Notes: generated from the letters alone by a model not told the origin. 64,000 bases of DNA from Streptomyces sp. NBC_00271 (GCF_036178845.1 NZ_CP108070.1:2852001-2916000), one strand, 5' to 3'. Shown: positions 8,856 to 17,657, numbered from the stretch's first letter. Numbers and translations: made by a program.

Positions 8856-9173
8856 ATGCTCGCCAAGATCGCTGTGCGTGCCCGTGCCCTGCGCGGCCGC
8901 GTCGGTCGGATGTCGACCCGTTTCGACATCGGCTGGATTGCCGGGGTCGCCATCAGGGCGCTGTGCGTCATGACTGGCGTCGAGGCCGTGGACGGACTGG
9001 TGGACGCCGTGGTGGTGCTGCTCCTGCCGAGTGTCCAGGACGGACTCACCACGCTCGTCCGCTACTTGGTCCGTGCCGGAAGGTCTCCGCGGGCCCGCGC
9101 GAAGAGGCCCCACGGCAATGCCCGCCGCCTCCGTCGCCGCAGGCACCCGTCTCGGGGTGATCGAAGGCGGTAA
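8856..9173 (+). CDS. Small putative membrane protein, function unknown
   Basis: A possible 105-residue protein on the plus strand. A purine-rich GGAAGGGAA lies about 12 bases before the ATG, and third codon positions are strongly GC as expected for a Streptomyces gene. The middle contains a hydrophobic stretch (FDIGWIAGVAIRALCVMTG, then LVDAVVVLLLPSV). The C-terminal tail is a very basic arginine run (ARRLRRRRHPSRGDRRR). The N-terminus is also basic. It is convergent with the epimerase gene and divergent from the toroid operon. I do not recognise the family. The alternative is that it is a chance open frame. Confidence 0.4.
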   Translation: MLAKIAVRARALRGRVGRMSTRFDIGWIAGVAIRALCVMTGVEAVDGLVDAVVVLLLPSVQDGLTTLVRYLVRAGRSPRARAKRPHGNARRLRRRRHPSRGDRRR

Positions 9174-9211
9174 CCGGGCATCGGCGCCCCGGAGTTCGCA
9201 TGCCCTGACGG

Positions 9212-10267
9212 TCAGGGGGTGCCGCACGTAGGTTCTGGCTTGGTCCCGGTGGCACCGGACAGCGGTCCGATGCCACCAATGGCTTTGATGAGAAAGGGCG
9301 CCCGGCGGGTGGACTGCTCCAGCGGAGCCTGTTCGTTCTCCCGGAACCAGGCGATGGTCTGCTTCAAGCCGTCGATGACAGAGAATCGCGGTGCCCAGTC
9401 GAGTCGCCGCTGGGCGAGTGTGATGTCCGGGCAGCGAACGTCGGGATCGTCCGTGGGACGATCCACAAAGACTATGGGCGAGCTGGATCCCGTGAGGTCT
9501 CTGACCAGCTCGGCGATCTGCAGGACGGTCAGTTCCTCGGGGTTGCCCAGATTGACGGGGCCGGCGAGGTCCGCATGGAGCATCCGGACGACGCCCTCGA
9601 CAAGGTCGTGCACATAGCAGAGGGAGCGGGACTGGGTGCCGGAGCCCGCAACAGTGATGGGTTTCCCGGCGAGCGCCTGGGTGATGAAGGTGGGTATTGC
9701 CCTGCCGTCATCCTTGCGCATGCGTGGTCCGAAGGTGTTGAAGATCCGGACGATGGCGGTGTCGAGGCCCTGGCTCCTGTGACAGGCCATGGTCAGTGCT
9801 TCCGAGAAGCGCTTCGACTCGTCGTACACGCTGCGCGGGCCAACCGGATTGACATTGCCCCAGTAGGTCTCCGGCTGCGGATGCACCTGTGGGTTCCCGT
9901 ATGTCTCACTGGTCGATGCCAGCACGAATCGGGCCCCTTTGCGGTGGGCCAGATCCAGTGCGTGGAAGGTGCCTGAAGAACCGGCCTTCATGGTGGCCAA
10001 CGGCATTCTCAGGTAGTCCGTCGGGGACGCGGGCGAAGCGAGATGCAGCACTGCGTCGACCGGGCCCGGCACATCGCAGCCGTCCGCGACGTCGGCCGTT
10101 TTGACCGTCAGTCGCCCTGAAGCCGCGGACGACTTCAGGTTTTCCTTCCGGCCGGAGCTGAAGTCGTCCAAGCATACGACCTCCGCGCCAGCGCCCAAGA
10201 AATAGTCGCAGAGGTGGGACCCGAGAAACCCGGCTCCGCCTGTTATGACAATGCGTCTGAATTTCAC
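9212..10267 (-). CDS. NAD-dependent epimerase/UDP-glucuronate decarboxylase-like
   Basis: About 351 residues of the extended short-chain dehydrogenase family. It shows the NAD-binding GGAGFLGSHL at the N-terminus, the STSETYG segment, and the catalytic YDESKRFSE (Y-x-x-x-K). The internal sequence FGPRMRKDDGRAIPTFITQA is typical of UDP-glucuronic acid decarboxylases, which make UDP-xylose. A GTG at 10267 (VKFRRIVITGG) is the sensible start, because the Rossmann motif follows at once; the longer upstream frame has no homology. The ~40-residue C-terminal tail after FRENEQAPLEQ is extra. It could supply the sugar donor for the family 4 glycosyltransferase downstream, an inference from co-location. 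It is separated from the operon by ~860 bases. Confidence 0.85.
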   Translation of the reverse strand: MKFRRIVITGGAGFLGSHLCDYFLGAGAEVVCLDDFSSGRKENLKSSAASGRLTVKTADVADGCDVPGPVDAVLHLASPASPTDYLRMPLATMKAGSSGTFHALDLAHRKGARFVLASTSETYGNPQVHPQPETYWGNVNPVGPRSVYDESKRFSEALTMACHRSQGLDTAIVRIFNTFGPRMRKDDGRAIPTFITQALAGKPITVAGSGTQSRSLCYVHDLVEGVVRMLHADLAGPVNLGNPEELTVLQIAELVRDLTGSSSPIVFVDRPTDDPDVRCPDITLAQRRLDWAPRFSVIDGLKQTIAWFRENEQAPLEQSTRRAPFLIKAIGGIGPLSGATGTKPEPTCGTP

Positions 10268-10289
10268 GTGTGTAGTCCTCGGATCGCAT

Positions 10290-10622
10290 GCCCGGATCAA
10301 TACGAAGATCAAGAACAAGGTCATCGCCCTGGACCTGGAACGCAAGGATTCACTCATCCGCCTTGCCCCGCGGGGACTGACCGTCGTCGCGGACACCACC
10401 TACGGACCGGTCAGCCCGGCCGAGATGGGCGGCGGCGGGAACTGGATCAGCCAGCAGTTCGCCACCCTCCTCAGCATGCACGAGTGGTTCTTCGAACAGC
10501 GCAGCCCGGTACCCCGCTTCCTCATTCGCGACGAGCCGTCCCAGGTCTACTTCCCCGAGGACGCCCCGTCGGCACCACATTGGCCGGACCCGACAGAACC
10601 GCCCTACTCGAGGGCGATCTGA
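10290..10622 (+). pseudogene. Fragment of a DUF3732 gene
   Basis: A plus-strand frame holds about 100 residues that match the C-terminal region of DUF3732 proteins: RGLTVVADTTYGPVSPAEMG, then GNWISQQFATLLSMHEWFFE and EPSQVYFPED. Full-length family members are several hundred residues long, with an N-terminal P-loop and coiled coil (SMC/RecN-like), and continue past this block. Here both the N-terminal majority and the last ~70 residues are missing. The frame ends at a TGA that belongs to the neighbouring transposase remnant, so the gene was cut at both ends. The usual G-S-G-N-W signature reads GGGGNW. It marks the right flank of the acquired region and is almost certainly non-functional. Confidence 0.7.
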
Positions 10623-11372
10623 ATGATCTCCGGCCAGATCTGTTCCGTGCGGCGTCGTGGAGGGGAGGTCGCGCAGGCCAGTGGAGCGGGCGGCGCGAAC
10701 GCGGTCCTCGGCCCGGGCGCGCCAGCGGTGGCGCAGCTCCGGTTCGGCGATCGGGACGTCCTTGACGTTGGTGGCGAAGCGGGGCAGGCGCATCCCGTCG
10801 GCGTCAGTGTGGCGGAGTTGGGCACCGGGGTGCGGGCGCTCCCTGCGCACGATCAGCCGCGTCCCCATCGGCCACTCCTTCGGACAGTCACCGGCGGGTT
10901 CGGCCGCCCGGGCGCCGTCGTCGCAGCGGATCAGCGTTCCGCGCCCGCGCCGGTACTTCTTGGGCAACTGGGCCAGGGCCGGGCGGGCGGCCTCGATGTG
11001 GTCGGCGCCCATGACGGAGCCGGCGTTGCCGGGTCGCGGCAGGCCCACGACCGGCTCCCCGGAGCCGCCCGCTCCATGGTCGACGAACCCCGTCAGCGGG
11101 TGGTGCCTGAACGCTTCCTTCCAGGTCGCTGCCGCGTCCTGCTTCTCGGACTGCGCGATCACGAGGACGCCGTCGAGGTCCACGGTCACCTGCCCGCCCG
11201 CGTCGGGTACCGGCCGGCCGACCGAAGTGCGGCCGGCACCCGCTTCCCGCTACCGGCGAGCACGTCGAATCAGCCGGGACACCGTCGGGTCGGAGGCGAC
11301 CGGTCCGAACACGGCCGGCTCGGCCCGCGGTATGCCCACATCCGCGAGGCAGTCCCCACGACATCGGCCCCG
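10605..11372 (-). mobile_element. Decayed IS1380-family transposase
   Basis: On the minus strand several frames together recover an IS1380-type transposase. Near 11370-11250 the pieces DCLADVGIPRAEP and FGPVASDPTVSRLI appear. From 11189 on, DLDGVLVIAQSEKQDAA, HHPLTGFVDHGAGGSGEP and LPKKYRRGRGTLIR are followed by RLIVRRERPHPGAQLRHTDA and AEPELRHRWRARAEDR. A final TEQIWPEIIQIALE in another frame ends at a stop. The gene has at least two frameshifts, an internal deletion between the GTLIR and RLIV blocks, and lacks the N-terminal ~70 residues and the C-terminus. I could not find terminal inverted repeats. It is a dead element next to the DUF3732 fragment, consistent with past mobile DNA at this edge. 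Confidence 0.8.
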
Positions 11373-11651
11373 CCGGGACCGGGGTATCCGACCTGGCGGC
11401 CGCGTCCGCTTGCCCCGCGGAGTCCCGGCCGTCCCGCTCGGGCGGGTGCTGCCGCTCGCCCCCCGGGGCTCGAGAAGGCCCCGCAAGGCCCGCCGTCGCC
11501 TCGAGGACGGCGCACTCGCCGCGTTTGCCGGGCCCGGCTCACCGTCCCGGAAGGCACGCCGCGCGTACGCCACGGCCCGCCGACCGGGACCGGCGCGGCG
11601 GTGAGGGCGCTCGCGCCACGCCGGACGGCGCACCGCGTCATCCCCGGCGCG
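11373..11651. other. Non-coding or degenerate stretch
   Basis: About 280 very GC-rich bases between the transposase remnant and the SorC-type regulator. Long open frames exist on both strands, but they are low-complexity proline/arginine/glycine readings with no recognisable motif, as expected of chance frames at this composition. I see no gene, repeat or RNA here. Confidence 0.5.
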
Positions 11652-12695
11652 TCACGGACCGTCCGGGTCCGCCCGGTTCAGGGCCGGGCGGGGAGTCGCG
11701 CCCGCTGTCATCAGGTAGTCCGCGGCGGACGTGTCCGTCACCAGGCTGGTGACGAGCCCGGACCGCAGTACCGCGTCGATGGCGGCGGCCTTGCGCTGTC
11801 CGCCCGCGATCGCCACGACCTCGGGGATGCGCCGCAGCCGGTCGGCCTCGACGGTGATGCACCGCTCGCCCAGGTCACGGCCGACCCGCCGCCCCTCGGC
11901 GTCGAAGAGGTGCGCGGACATCTCGGCGGCGACACCGAGGGTGGCGTAGTGGGCGCGCTCCTCCTCGGTGAGCATGTCGTGCACCGTCGAGATGCCGGGC
12001 TCCCAGGAGCCGATCGACACGCAGGCGACCGTGACCTTGTCGAAGTACTCGAAGGCACGGGCGATCCCGGTCTGGCTGCGCAGCGCGGCCGCGGTGGCCG
12101 CGTCGGGCAGCAGCATCGGCGCGTAGATGGGGTGGGCGTCGCCGCCCGACACCTGCGCGGCGCGGCGTACCGCCTCCACCGACCCGCGCTCCGCGGTCCC
12201 GGCGTCGTACACGCCCGTCAGCTGCACCACCGTGCACGGCGGGAGCCGGTCGAGCGCCGCCGCCATGTGGATGGTGGAGCGGCCCCAGGCCAGGCCCAGC
12301 ACATCGCCCTCGTTGACCAGCTCACCGAGCAGGTCGGCGGCGACTTCACCGAGGTTCTCGGGGTCGGGCGACTCCTCGGCATCCGCCGGGGACTCGACCA
12401 CGACGGCGTGCCGCAGGCCGTAGCGGGCGCGCAGCGCGTCGGAGCGCTCCGCGTCCAGCTCGGCGGGCACCCGGATCTCGATACGCACGAGATCCCGTTC
12501 GAGCGCGGTCTCCAGGACCCGGGCCACCTTGAAGCGGCTGACGCCGAACTCCTCGGCGATCTGGATCTTGGATTTGCCCTCGAGGTAGAAGCGGCGGGCC
12601 ATGGCCGCCGCCTGCACCAGCTCAGCGGGTCCCATCCGCATGGCTGACCGGCCCGCCGACATACCCGACACGGCGATCTCCTCACTGCTGTTCAC
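11652..12695 (-). CDS. SorC/DeoR-family sugar-binding transcriptional regulator
   Basis: A 347-residue regulator. The N-terminal winged helix is clear: ARRFYLEGKSKIQIAEEFG then VSRFKVARVLETAL around residues 33-66. The C-terminal two thirds is the SorC effector domain, an isomerase-like Rossmann fold, with GLAWGRSTIHMAAAL, VVQLTGVYDA, CVSIGSWEPGIS and VVAIAGGQRKAAAI. Family members bind phosphorylated sugars and control sugar-utilisation or central carbon genes. It starts with GTG 12695 and lies 78 bases downstream of rpe on the same strand, so control of, or response to, pentose phosphate metabolism is a reasonable guess. An N-terminal serine-rich leader of ~20 residues precedes the helix-turn-helix; a later start is possible. 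Confidence 0.88.
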   Translation of the reverse strand: MNSSEEIAVSGMSAGRSAMRMGPAELVQAAAMARRFYLEGKSKIQIAEEFGVSRFKVARVLETALERDLVRIEIRVPAELDAERSDALRARYGLRHAVVVESPADAEESPDPENLGEVAADLLGELVNEGDVLGLAWGRSTIHMAAALDRLPPCTVVQLTGVYDAGTAERGSVEAVRRAAQVSGGDAHPIYAPMLLPDAATAAALRSQTGIARAFEYFDKVTVACVSIGSWEPGISTVHDMLTEEERAHYATLGVAAEMSAHLFDAEGRRVGRDLGERCITVEADRLRRIPEVVAIAGGQRKAAAIDAVLRSGLVTSLVTDTSAADYLMTAGATPRPALNRADPDGP

Positions 12696-12773
12696 ACTCT
12701 GGATTCGCCGTTCATCCTCGCAGATCCGGCGTACTTGATCAGCCCTGATGGGCGGCGTTCACGTTCCCTTTGG

Positions 12774-13460
12774 TCAGTGGTCGCACGCCCACGCCGCATG
12801 GGCCGTCGCGCCCTGAGCCTGGGTGCGCAATGCACGTACCGCCTGAGCCGGGTCCGCCGCCCCGTACACGGCCGAACCGGCGACGAAGACGTCCGCGCCC
12901 GCCTCCGCGCACCGCTCGATGGTGGACGCCGACACACCGCCGTCGACCTGAAGCCAGAGCTCGAGGCCGTGCTTGCTGATCAACTCTCGGGTGCGGCGGA
13001 TCTTCGGCAGCATGATGTCCAGGAACGCCTGGCCGCCGAAACCCGGCTCGACCGTCATGATCAACAGCATGTCGAGCTCGGGAAGCAGATCCTCGTACGG
13101 CTCGATGGGGGTCGCGGGCTTGAGCGCCATGGAGGCGCGGGCACCCTTGGCCCGGATCTCGCGGGCGAGCCGCACCGGCGCGGCGGCCGCCTCGACGTGG
13201 AAGGTGACGGAACCGGCACCCGCTTCCACGTACTGGGGTGCCCACCGATCGGGGTCCGCGATCATCAGATGGCAGTCCAGCGGCGTGTCCGTCGCACGGG
13301 CCAGGGACTCTACGACCGGCACACCGAGCGTGAGGTTCGGGACGAAATGGTTGTCCATGACGTCGACATGGAGCCAGTCCGCGCCCTCCACCGCCTGTGC
13401 CTCCTCGGCAAGACGGGCGAAGTCCGCGGACAGAATGCTGGGGTTGATCTGCACGGCCAT
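12774..13460 (-). CDS. rpe: Ribulose-phosphate 3-epimerase
   Basis: A 228-residue TIM-barrel epimerase interconverting ribulose 5-phosphate and xylulose 5-phosphate in the pentose phosphate pathway. Signature segments are [13 protein letters not shown] at the N-terminus, [18 protein letters not shown] (metal-binding H and D), [26 protein letters not shown] and LQVDGGVS. The length is normal for the family. The start ATG at 13460 gives the canonical [10 protein letters not shown]; the longer open frame upstream is out of homology. The last ~15 residues ([14 protein letters not shown]) form a small lineage-specific tail. It is followed after 78 bases by the SorC-type regulator and preceded by a short direct repeat that may be regulatory. 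Confidence 0.96.
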   Translation of the reverse strand: MAVQINPSILSADFARLAEEAQAVEGADWLHVDVMDNHFVPNLTLGVPVVESLARATDTPLDCHLMIADPDRWAPQYVEAGAGSVTFHVEAAAAPVRLAREIRAKGARASMALKPATPIEPYEDLLPELDMLLIMTVEPGFGGQAFLDIMLPKIRRTRELISKHGLELWLQVDGGVSASTIERCAEAGADVFVAGSAVYGAADPAQAVRALRTQAQGATAHAAWACDH

Positions 13461-13544
13461 GCCCCAAGCCTGCCATGCCCCGGGCCGGTTGCTCTCCTCG
13501 GTCCGACTCCTGGACCGTACCTGAGACATACCGGCGCCCTGCCT

Positions 13545-13566
13545 GCGCCATACATGCGCCATACAT
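13545..13566. repeat. Tandem 11-base direct repeat upstream of rpe
   Basis: GCGCCATACAT occurs twice head to tail (13545-13555 and 13556-13566), about 85 bases upstream of the rpe start. Two identical units in one helical-turn phase could form a regulator-binding site for rpe, for instance for the neighbouring SorC-type protein. That is inference; a chance duplication is the alternative. Confidence 0.4.
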
Positions 13567-13648
13567 GCGTGCCCGAACCGCACCGGGGCGGCACCGGGAC
13601 CGTTGCGCGGGTGTCGCGCCCCGCACGGTCCGGGTGCCGCCGGGTCCT

Positions 13649-14482
13649 TCAGCTGCGGGCGAAGGCCAGCAGGTCGGCGTCGAAGACGTCCTTGAACGGG
13701 GCGACCATCGACAGGCCGTGCGGGGCACCGGGGTACACCTTCAGCGTGGCGTCCTTGACGATTTTCGAGGACTTCTCCGCGGCCGCGACGATGGGCACGA
13801 TCTGGTCGTCGTCGCCGTGCGCGATCAGGGTGGGGACGTCGAACCGCTTCAGGTCCTCGGTGAGGTCGGTCTCGGAGAACGCCTTGACGCAGTCGTACGA
13901 GCCCTTGATCCCCACCTGCAGGGACCACAGCCAGAACGCGTCCCGCGTGCCCTGGGACACCTGCGAACCGGGCCGGTTGGCACCGTAGAAGGGCGCGCTG
14001 AGGTCCTTGTAGTACTGCGAGCGGTCGGTCGCGACGCCCTTGCGGATCTCGTCGAAGGCCTCCAACGGCAGCCCCTCGGGGTTCGCTTCCGTCTTGAGCA
14101 TCAGCGGCGGGATCGCGCCGAGGAGGACGGCCTTGGCGACCCGTCCGGTGCCGTGGCGGCCGATGTAGCGCGTCACCTCGCCGCCACCGGTGGAGTGGCC
14201 GACCAGGATCACGTCGCGCAGATCGAGGTCCTCGATCAACTGCGCCAGGTCGTCCGCGTACGTGTCCAGGTCGTTTCCGTCCCACGGCTGACCCGAGCGT
14301 CCGTGGCCGCGGCGGTCGTGCGCGATCGCGCGGAAGCCGTTTTCGGCCATCATGCGGACCTGGGGATCCCAGGCGTCGGCGTTCAGCGGCCAGCCATGGC
14401 TGAACACGACCGGCTGCCCCGTACCCCAGTCCTTGTAATAGATTTCCGTGTCATCCTTCGTGGAAATGAAAGGCATGGGCAT
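13649..14482 (-). CDS. Alpha/beta hydrolase (non-haem chloroperoxidase-type)
   Basis: A 277-residue alpha/beta hydrolase. The oxyanion region [13 protein letters not shown], the nucleophile elbow VGHSTGGGE (Ser near residue 97), [12 protein letters not shown] (acidic residue) and PGAPHGLS (His near residue 257) make up a complete catalytic triad. The set is typical of cofactor-free haloperoxidases and related esterases, which form peracids or hydrolyse esters; the natural substrate is unknown. No signal peptide is present, so it is cytoplasmic. It lies 65 bases downstream of an FAD oxidoreductase on the same strand, possibly as a two-gene oxidative-stress or detoxification unit. Confidence 0.9.
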   Translation of the reverse strand: MPMPFISTKDDTEIYYKDWGTGQPVVFSHGWPLNADAWDPQVRMMAENGFRAIAHDRRGHGRSGQPWDGNDLDTYADDLAQLIEDLDLRDVILVGHSTGGGEVTRYIGRHGTGRVAKAVLLGAIPPLMLKTEANPEGLPLEAFDEIRKGVATDRSQYYKDLSAPFYGANRPGSQVSQGTRDAFWLWSLQVGIKGSYDCVKAFSETDLTEDLKRFDVPTLIAHGDDDQIVPIVAAAEKSSKIVKDATLKVYPGAPHGLSMVAPFKDVFDADLLAFARS

Positions 14483-14547
14483 ATTTCTTTCGATCGAGTT
14501 ACGTGCGGGATCCCTGATCGGCTGAAATGCATGACGGGAATTTCACG

Positions 14548-16053
14548 CTACCCGACACGCCGCTTTTCCGCGCGGTACGCCTCCAGCAGGCGGAGCCACA
14601 CCTCGCTCGCGGTGGGGTAGCTGGGCACGACATGCCACAGCACGGGAAGCGGCACTCTCGCGACGATGGCCGTCGTGGCGGAGTGGACGAGTTCCGCGAC
14701 GCCCGAGCCGACGAACGTCGCGCCCACCACCGTGTCGGTACCCCGGTCGACGACCAGTTTGGCGCGCCCGAGGTAGTCCTCGCGCAGCACGTACGTGCCG
14801 GCCAGCGCGGCCATGTCGTACTCGACCGTCGCCACGTCGAGTCCCGCCGCACGCGCCTCCCGCTCGGTCATGCCGGCCGATCCGACCTCCGGGTCGGTGA
14901 AGGTCACCTGCGGGTTGCCCCGGTGTCCGTCGGCGGAGCCCGGCACGCCGCTGCCCGCTCCGTCCACCCGCCCTTCCGTGGCACGGGCGGCGATCACCTC
15001 ACCGGCGATCCGCGCCTGGTACTTGCCCATGTGGGTCAGCAGCGCGCGTCCGCAGACATCACCGACCGCGTACAGCCAGTGCCCGTCCACCGCCCGTACG
15101 GCCTGCTCGTCGTCGACCTCCAGAAAGCCGCCGTCGGGGCATCCCACCGACGACAGGCCGATGTCCTGGGTGTTCGGCGTACGGCCGGTGGCGAGCACCA
15201 GTTCGTCGGCGACGAGCGTGCTCCCGTCGTCCAGCCGGACGGTGACCTCGCCGCCGTGCGGCAGCCCGACTCCCGTGTCGCGGGGCTCGTCGCGCCGCAC
15301 CTCGGTGACCGACCTGCCGGGAAGCAGCCGCACCCCCGCGGCCGTCAACTGGTCACCCACCATGCGCCCGGCGAAGGGTTCCGCCCGGGCCAGCAGGCCG
15401 GCGCGCCGGTACACGATGCTCAACTCCTCGACGCCCAGCGGCTTCAGCCAGGTCGCCGCCTCGCACGCGACCACCCCACCGCCCAGCACCACGACCCGGC
15501 GTGGCACCTCCTGCAGATTGGTGACGTCGCGGGAGGTCCAGGGGCGTGCCTCGCTCATGCCGGGGATCGTCGGCACGGTGGTGCAGGAGCCCGTGTCGAT
15601 CACCACCGCGTGCCGTGCGGTCAGCACCCGGGTGGCACCGGCCGCCGTCTGAACCGCCACCGCGCGCTCCCCGGCGAGCCGCCCGTACCCGCGCACCACA
15701 TCGATGCCGACGCCGAGCGCCCAGTCGATCTGCGAGGAGTCGTCGAGGCCGTTCACGACGGTGTCCCGGCGGGCCAGTACCGCCCGCACGTCCAGCTCGC
15801 GCCCGGTCAACAGCGAGGACACACCCGGCACATGCCGTCCGCCGTCCAGCACCTCGGCCGGGCGCAACAGGGCCTTGCTGGGCATGCAGGCCCAGTACGA
15901 GCACTCGCCGCCCAGCAACTCCGCCTCGACCAGCACCGCGTCCAGACCGGAGAACTGCGTGGCGTACTGAGCCGCGTTCTCCCCAGCCGCGGCGCCGCCC
16001 AGGACGATGACGTCCCACTCGGAACGATCGGGATCCACACGCGCTGCCATCAT
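14548..16053 (-). CDS. FAD-dependent pyridine nucleotide-disulfide oxidoreductase family protein
   Basis: A 501-residue flavoprotein of the lipoamide dehydrogenase/mercuric reductase family. It has an N-terminal FAD motif (IVLGGAAAGENAAQYA), a C-x4-C redox pair in GGECSYWACMPSKALL, an NAD(P) domain (VVVLGGGVVACEAAT), the ATGRTPNT strand, YAVGDVCGRALLTHMGKYQ, and a dimerisation domain. The C-terminal position that carries the catalytic histidine in true disulfide reductases (H-P-T-x-x-E) reads SYPTASEVW, so tyrosine replaces it, as in soluble transhydrogenase and some quinone reductases. It may therefore reduce quinones or move hydride rather than act on a disulfide. It starts at ATG 16053 and precedes the hydrolase gene. 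Confidence 0.88.
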   Translation of the reverse strand: MMAARVDPDRSEWDVIVLGGAAAGENAAQYATQFSGLDAVLVEAELLGGECSYWACMPSKALLRPAEVLDGGRHVPGVSSLLTGRELDVRAVLARRDTVVNGLDDSSQIDWALGVGIDVVRGYGRLAGERAVAVQTAAGATRVLTARHAVVIDTGSCTTVPTIPGMSEARPWTSRDVTNLQEVPRRVVVLGGGVVACEAATWLKPLGVEELSIVYRRAGLLARAEPFAGRMVGDQLTAAGVRLLPGRSVTEVRRDEPRDTGVGLPHGGEVTVRLDDGSTLVADELVLATGRTPNTQDIGLSSVGCPDGGFLEVDDEQAVRAVDGHWLYAVGDVCGRALLTHMGKYQARIAGEVIAARATEGRVDGAGSGVPGSADGHRGNPQVTFTDPEVGSAGMTEREARAAGLDVATVEYDMAALAGTYVLREDYLGRAKLVVDRGTDTVVGATFVGSGVAELVHSATTAIVARVPLPVLWHVVPSYPTASEVWLRLLEAYRAEKRRVG

Positions 16054-16214
16054 TCACGCCCTCAATTACGAGAATGGTGAACTCGGAGGATTCGGCGATG
16101 GCTCTCGTATTGCGCTCGGACGGGGGTTACCACTCCTCGCCCTACTCCGCTCCGGCCTTTTCTCCGAATACGAGAAAGGGTACGCCTTCGGGCTGTTCTC
16201 GGCGCTGGGAGAGG

Positions 16215-17657
16215 TCACGCCGTCCGGCGGATCAGCGCCAGATACATGGCGTCCGTACCGTGCAGATGCGGCCACAGCTGGATGTCGGGGCCGTCGCCCA
16301 GCGCCGGTACGCCGGGCAGGAGCGGGCGGGCGTCGAGGAGTTCGGCGGAGCCCGTGTCGTAGTGCTTGAGGACGTCGTCCACGACCGCGCGGGTCTCGGC
16401 GAGGTGCGGCGAGCAGGTCGCGTACCCGACGACGCCGCCGACCCGTACGGAGTCCAGCGCCGTCCGCAACAGCCCGCGCTGGAGGGGCGCGAAGCCGTCC
16501 AGGTCCTCGGGACGGCGCCGCCAGCGGGCCTCGGGACGGCGGCGCAGGGCGCCAAGACCCGTGCAGGGCACGTCCATGAGCACCCGGTCGAAGGTGCCGG
16601 GCAGCCACGGCGGACGGGTGCCGTCGGCGGCGATGACCTGGTAGGGGCCGGGATTGCCCGCGAGTGCCTTGGCCACCAGGCCCGCCCGGTGCGGCTGCTT
16701 CTCCGCGGCGAGCAGCGCGGCGCCGCGCTCGGCGGCCAGTCCGGCGAGCATGGCGGCCTTGCCGCCGGGGCCCGCGCAGCCGTCCAGCCACGCCTTGTCC
16801 CGGCCGTCGAGGGGCGCGTTCGCGAGCGCGAGCGCCACCAGCTGGCTGCCCTCGTCCTGGACGCCCGCACGCCCCTCCCGTACGGCGTCGATGGCACCGG
16901 GCTCGCCGCCCTCGCTGAGCCGCACGGCGTACGGCGACCAGCGTCCCGGCAGCGCGGACTCCTCCCCGAGGACGCCGAGGAGTTCGTCGGCGGTGGAACG
17001 CCCGGGCCGCGCCACGAGCGTCACCTCGGGCCGTTCGTTGTCGGCCTCGAGCAGGTCCTCGATCCCGGCACGGCCGCCGCCCAGCGCGTCCCACAGCGCC
17101 GAGACGACCCAGCGCGGGTGCGAGTGCACGACGGCGAGGTGGTCCTCGGGGTCCTCGTCGTAGGGCGGCGCGACCTGCTCCAGCCAGGCGTCGAGATCCT
17201 GCCGGGCGACCTTGCGCAGCACGGCGTTGACGAACTTGGCACGCCCGTCGCCGAGTACGACGCGGGCGAGTTCGACGGAGGCGGACACGGCGGCGTGCGT
17301 GGGGATGCGCGTCCCGAGCAGCTGGTGCACACCGAGGCTGAGCACATCGAGTACGGGCGGATCGACTTCTCGCAGCGGCCGGTCCACGCAGGCCGCGATG
17401 ACGGCGTCGTACGTCCCCTGCCGACGCAGCGTCCCGTACACCAGCTCGGTGGCAAGCGCCGCGTCCCGCCCGTCGAACTTTTCCGGTCCTGCCTTCTCGC
17501 GGGCCTTCCGCAGCAGCGGCGGCAGCACGAGGTTCGCGTACGCGTCGCGCTCGTCCACGGCCCGCAGCGCCTCGAAGGCGAGCATGCGGACCGGGTCCTT
17601 CTGGGGGCGGCGGTAGGGCTTGCCGGGCTTGCGCGGCCCGCGGGACTGCTCAGTCAC
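16215..17657 (-). CDS. rsmB: 16S rRNA (cytosine-967-C5)-methyltransferase
   Basis: A 480-residue Fmu/RsmB-type RNA methyltransferase. The N-terminal NusB-like domain (AFEALRAVDERDAYANL through FVNAVLRKVARQ) is followed by a linker and the catalytic Rossmann domain: DGCAGPGGKAAMLAGL (SAM binding), LMDVPCTGLGALRRRPEARW (motif IV, catalytic cysteine region) and GYATCSPHLAET (motif VI cysteine). It adds a methyl to C967 of 16S rRNA during 30S maturation. In many actinobacteria rsmB lies next to fmt; here 2.6 kb containing a two-component system and a secreted protein separates the two. The basic N-terminal leader (RGPRKPGKPYRRPQKD) is usual in streptomycetes. Confidence 0.95.
   Translation of the reverse strand: MTEQSRGPRKPGKPYRRPQKDPVRMLAFEALRAVDERDAYANLVLPPLLRKAREKAGPEKFDGRDAALATELVYGTLRRQGTYDAVIAACVDRPLREVDPPVLDVLSLGVHQLLGTRIPTHAAVSASVELARVVLGDGRAKFVNAVLRKVARQDLDAWLEQVAPPYDEDPEDHLAVVHSHPRWVVSALWDALGGGRAGIEDLLEADNERPEVTLVARPGRSTADELLGVLGEESALPGRWSPYAVRLSEGGEPGAIDAVREGRAGVQDEGSQLVALALANAPLDGRDKAWLDGCAGPGGKAAMLAGLAAERGAALLAAEKQPHRAGLVAKALAGNPGPYQVIAADGTRPPWLPGTFDRVLMDVPCTGLGALRRRPEARWRRRPEDLDGFAPLQRGLLRTALDSVRVGGVVGYATCSPHLAETRAVVDDVLKHYDTGSAELLDARPLLPGVPALGDGPDIQLWPHLHGTDAMYLALIRRTA

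Noticed and set aside
8604..9227. A 207-codon minus-strand frame between the epimerase and toroid genes
   Set aside because: No recognisable domain and composition typical of a chance frame; the plus-strand frame at 8856 is the more gene-like reading.
10605..11372. Treating the transposase region as an intact insertion sequence
   Set aside because: The frame is broken at least twice, both ends are missing and no terminal inverted repeats are visible.
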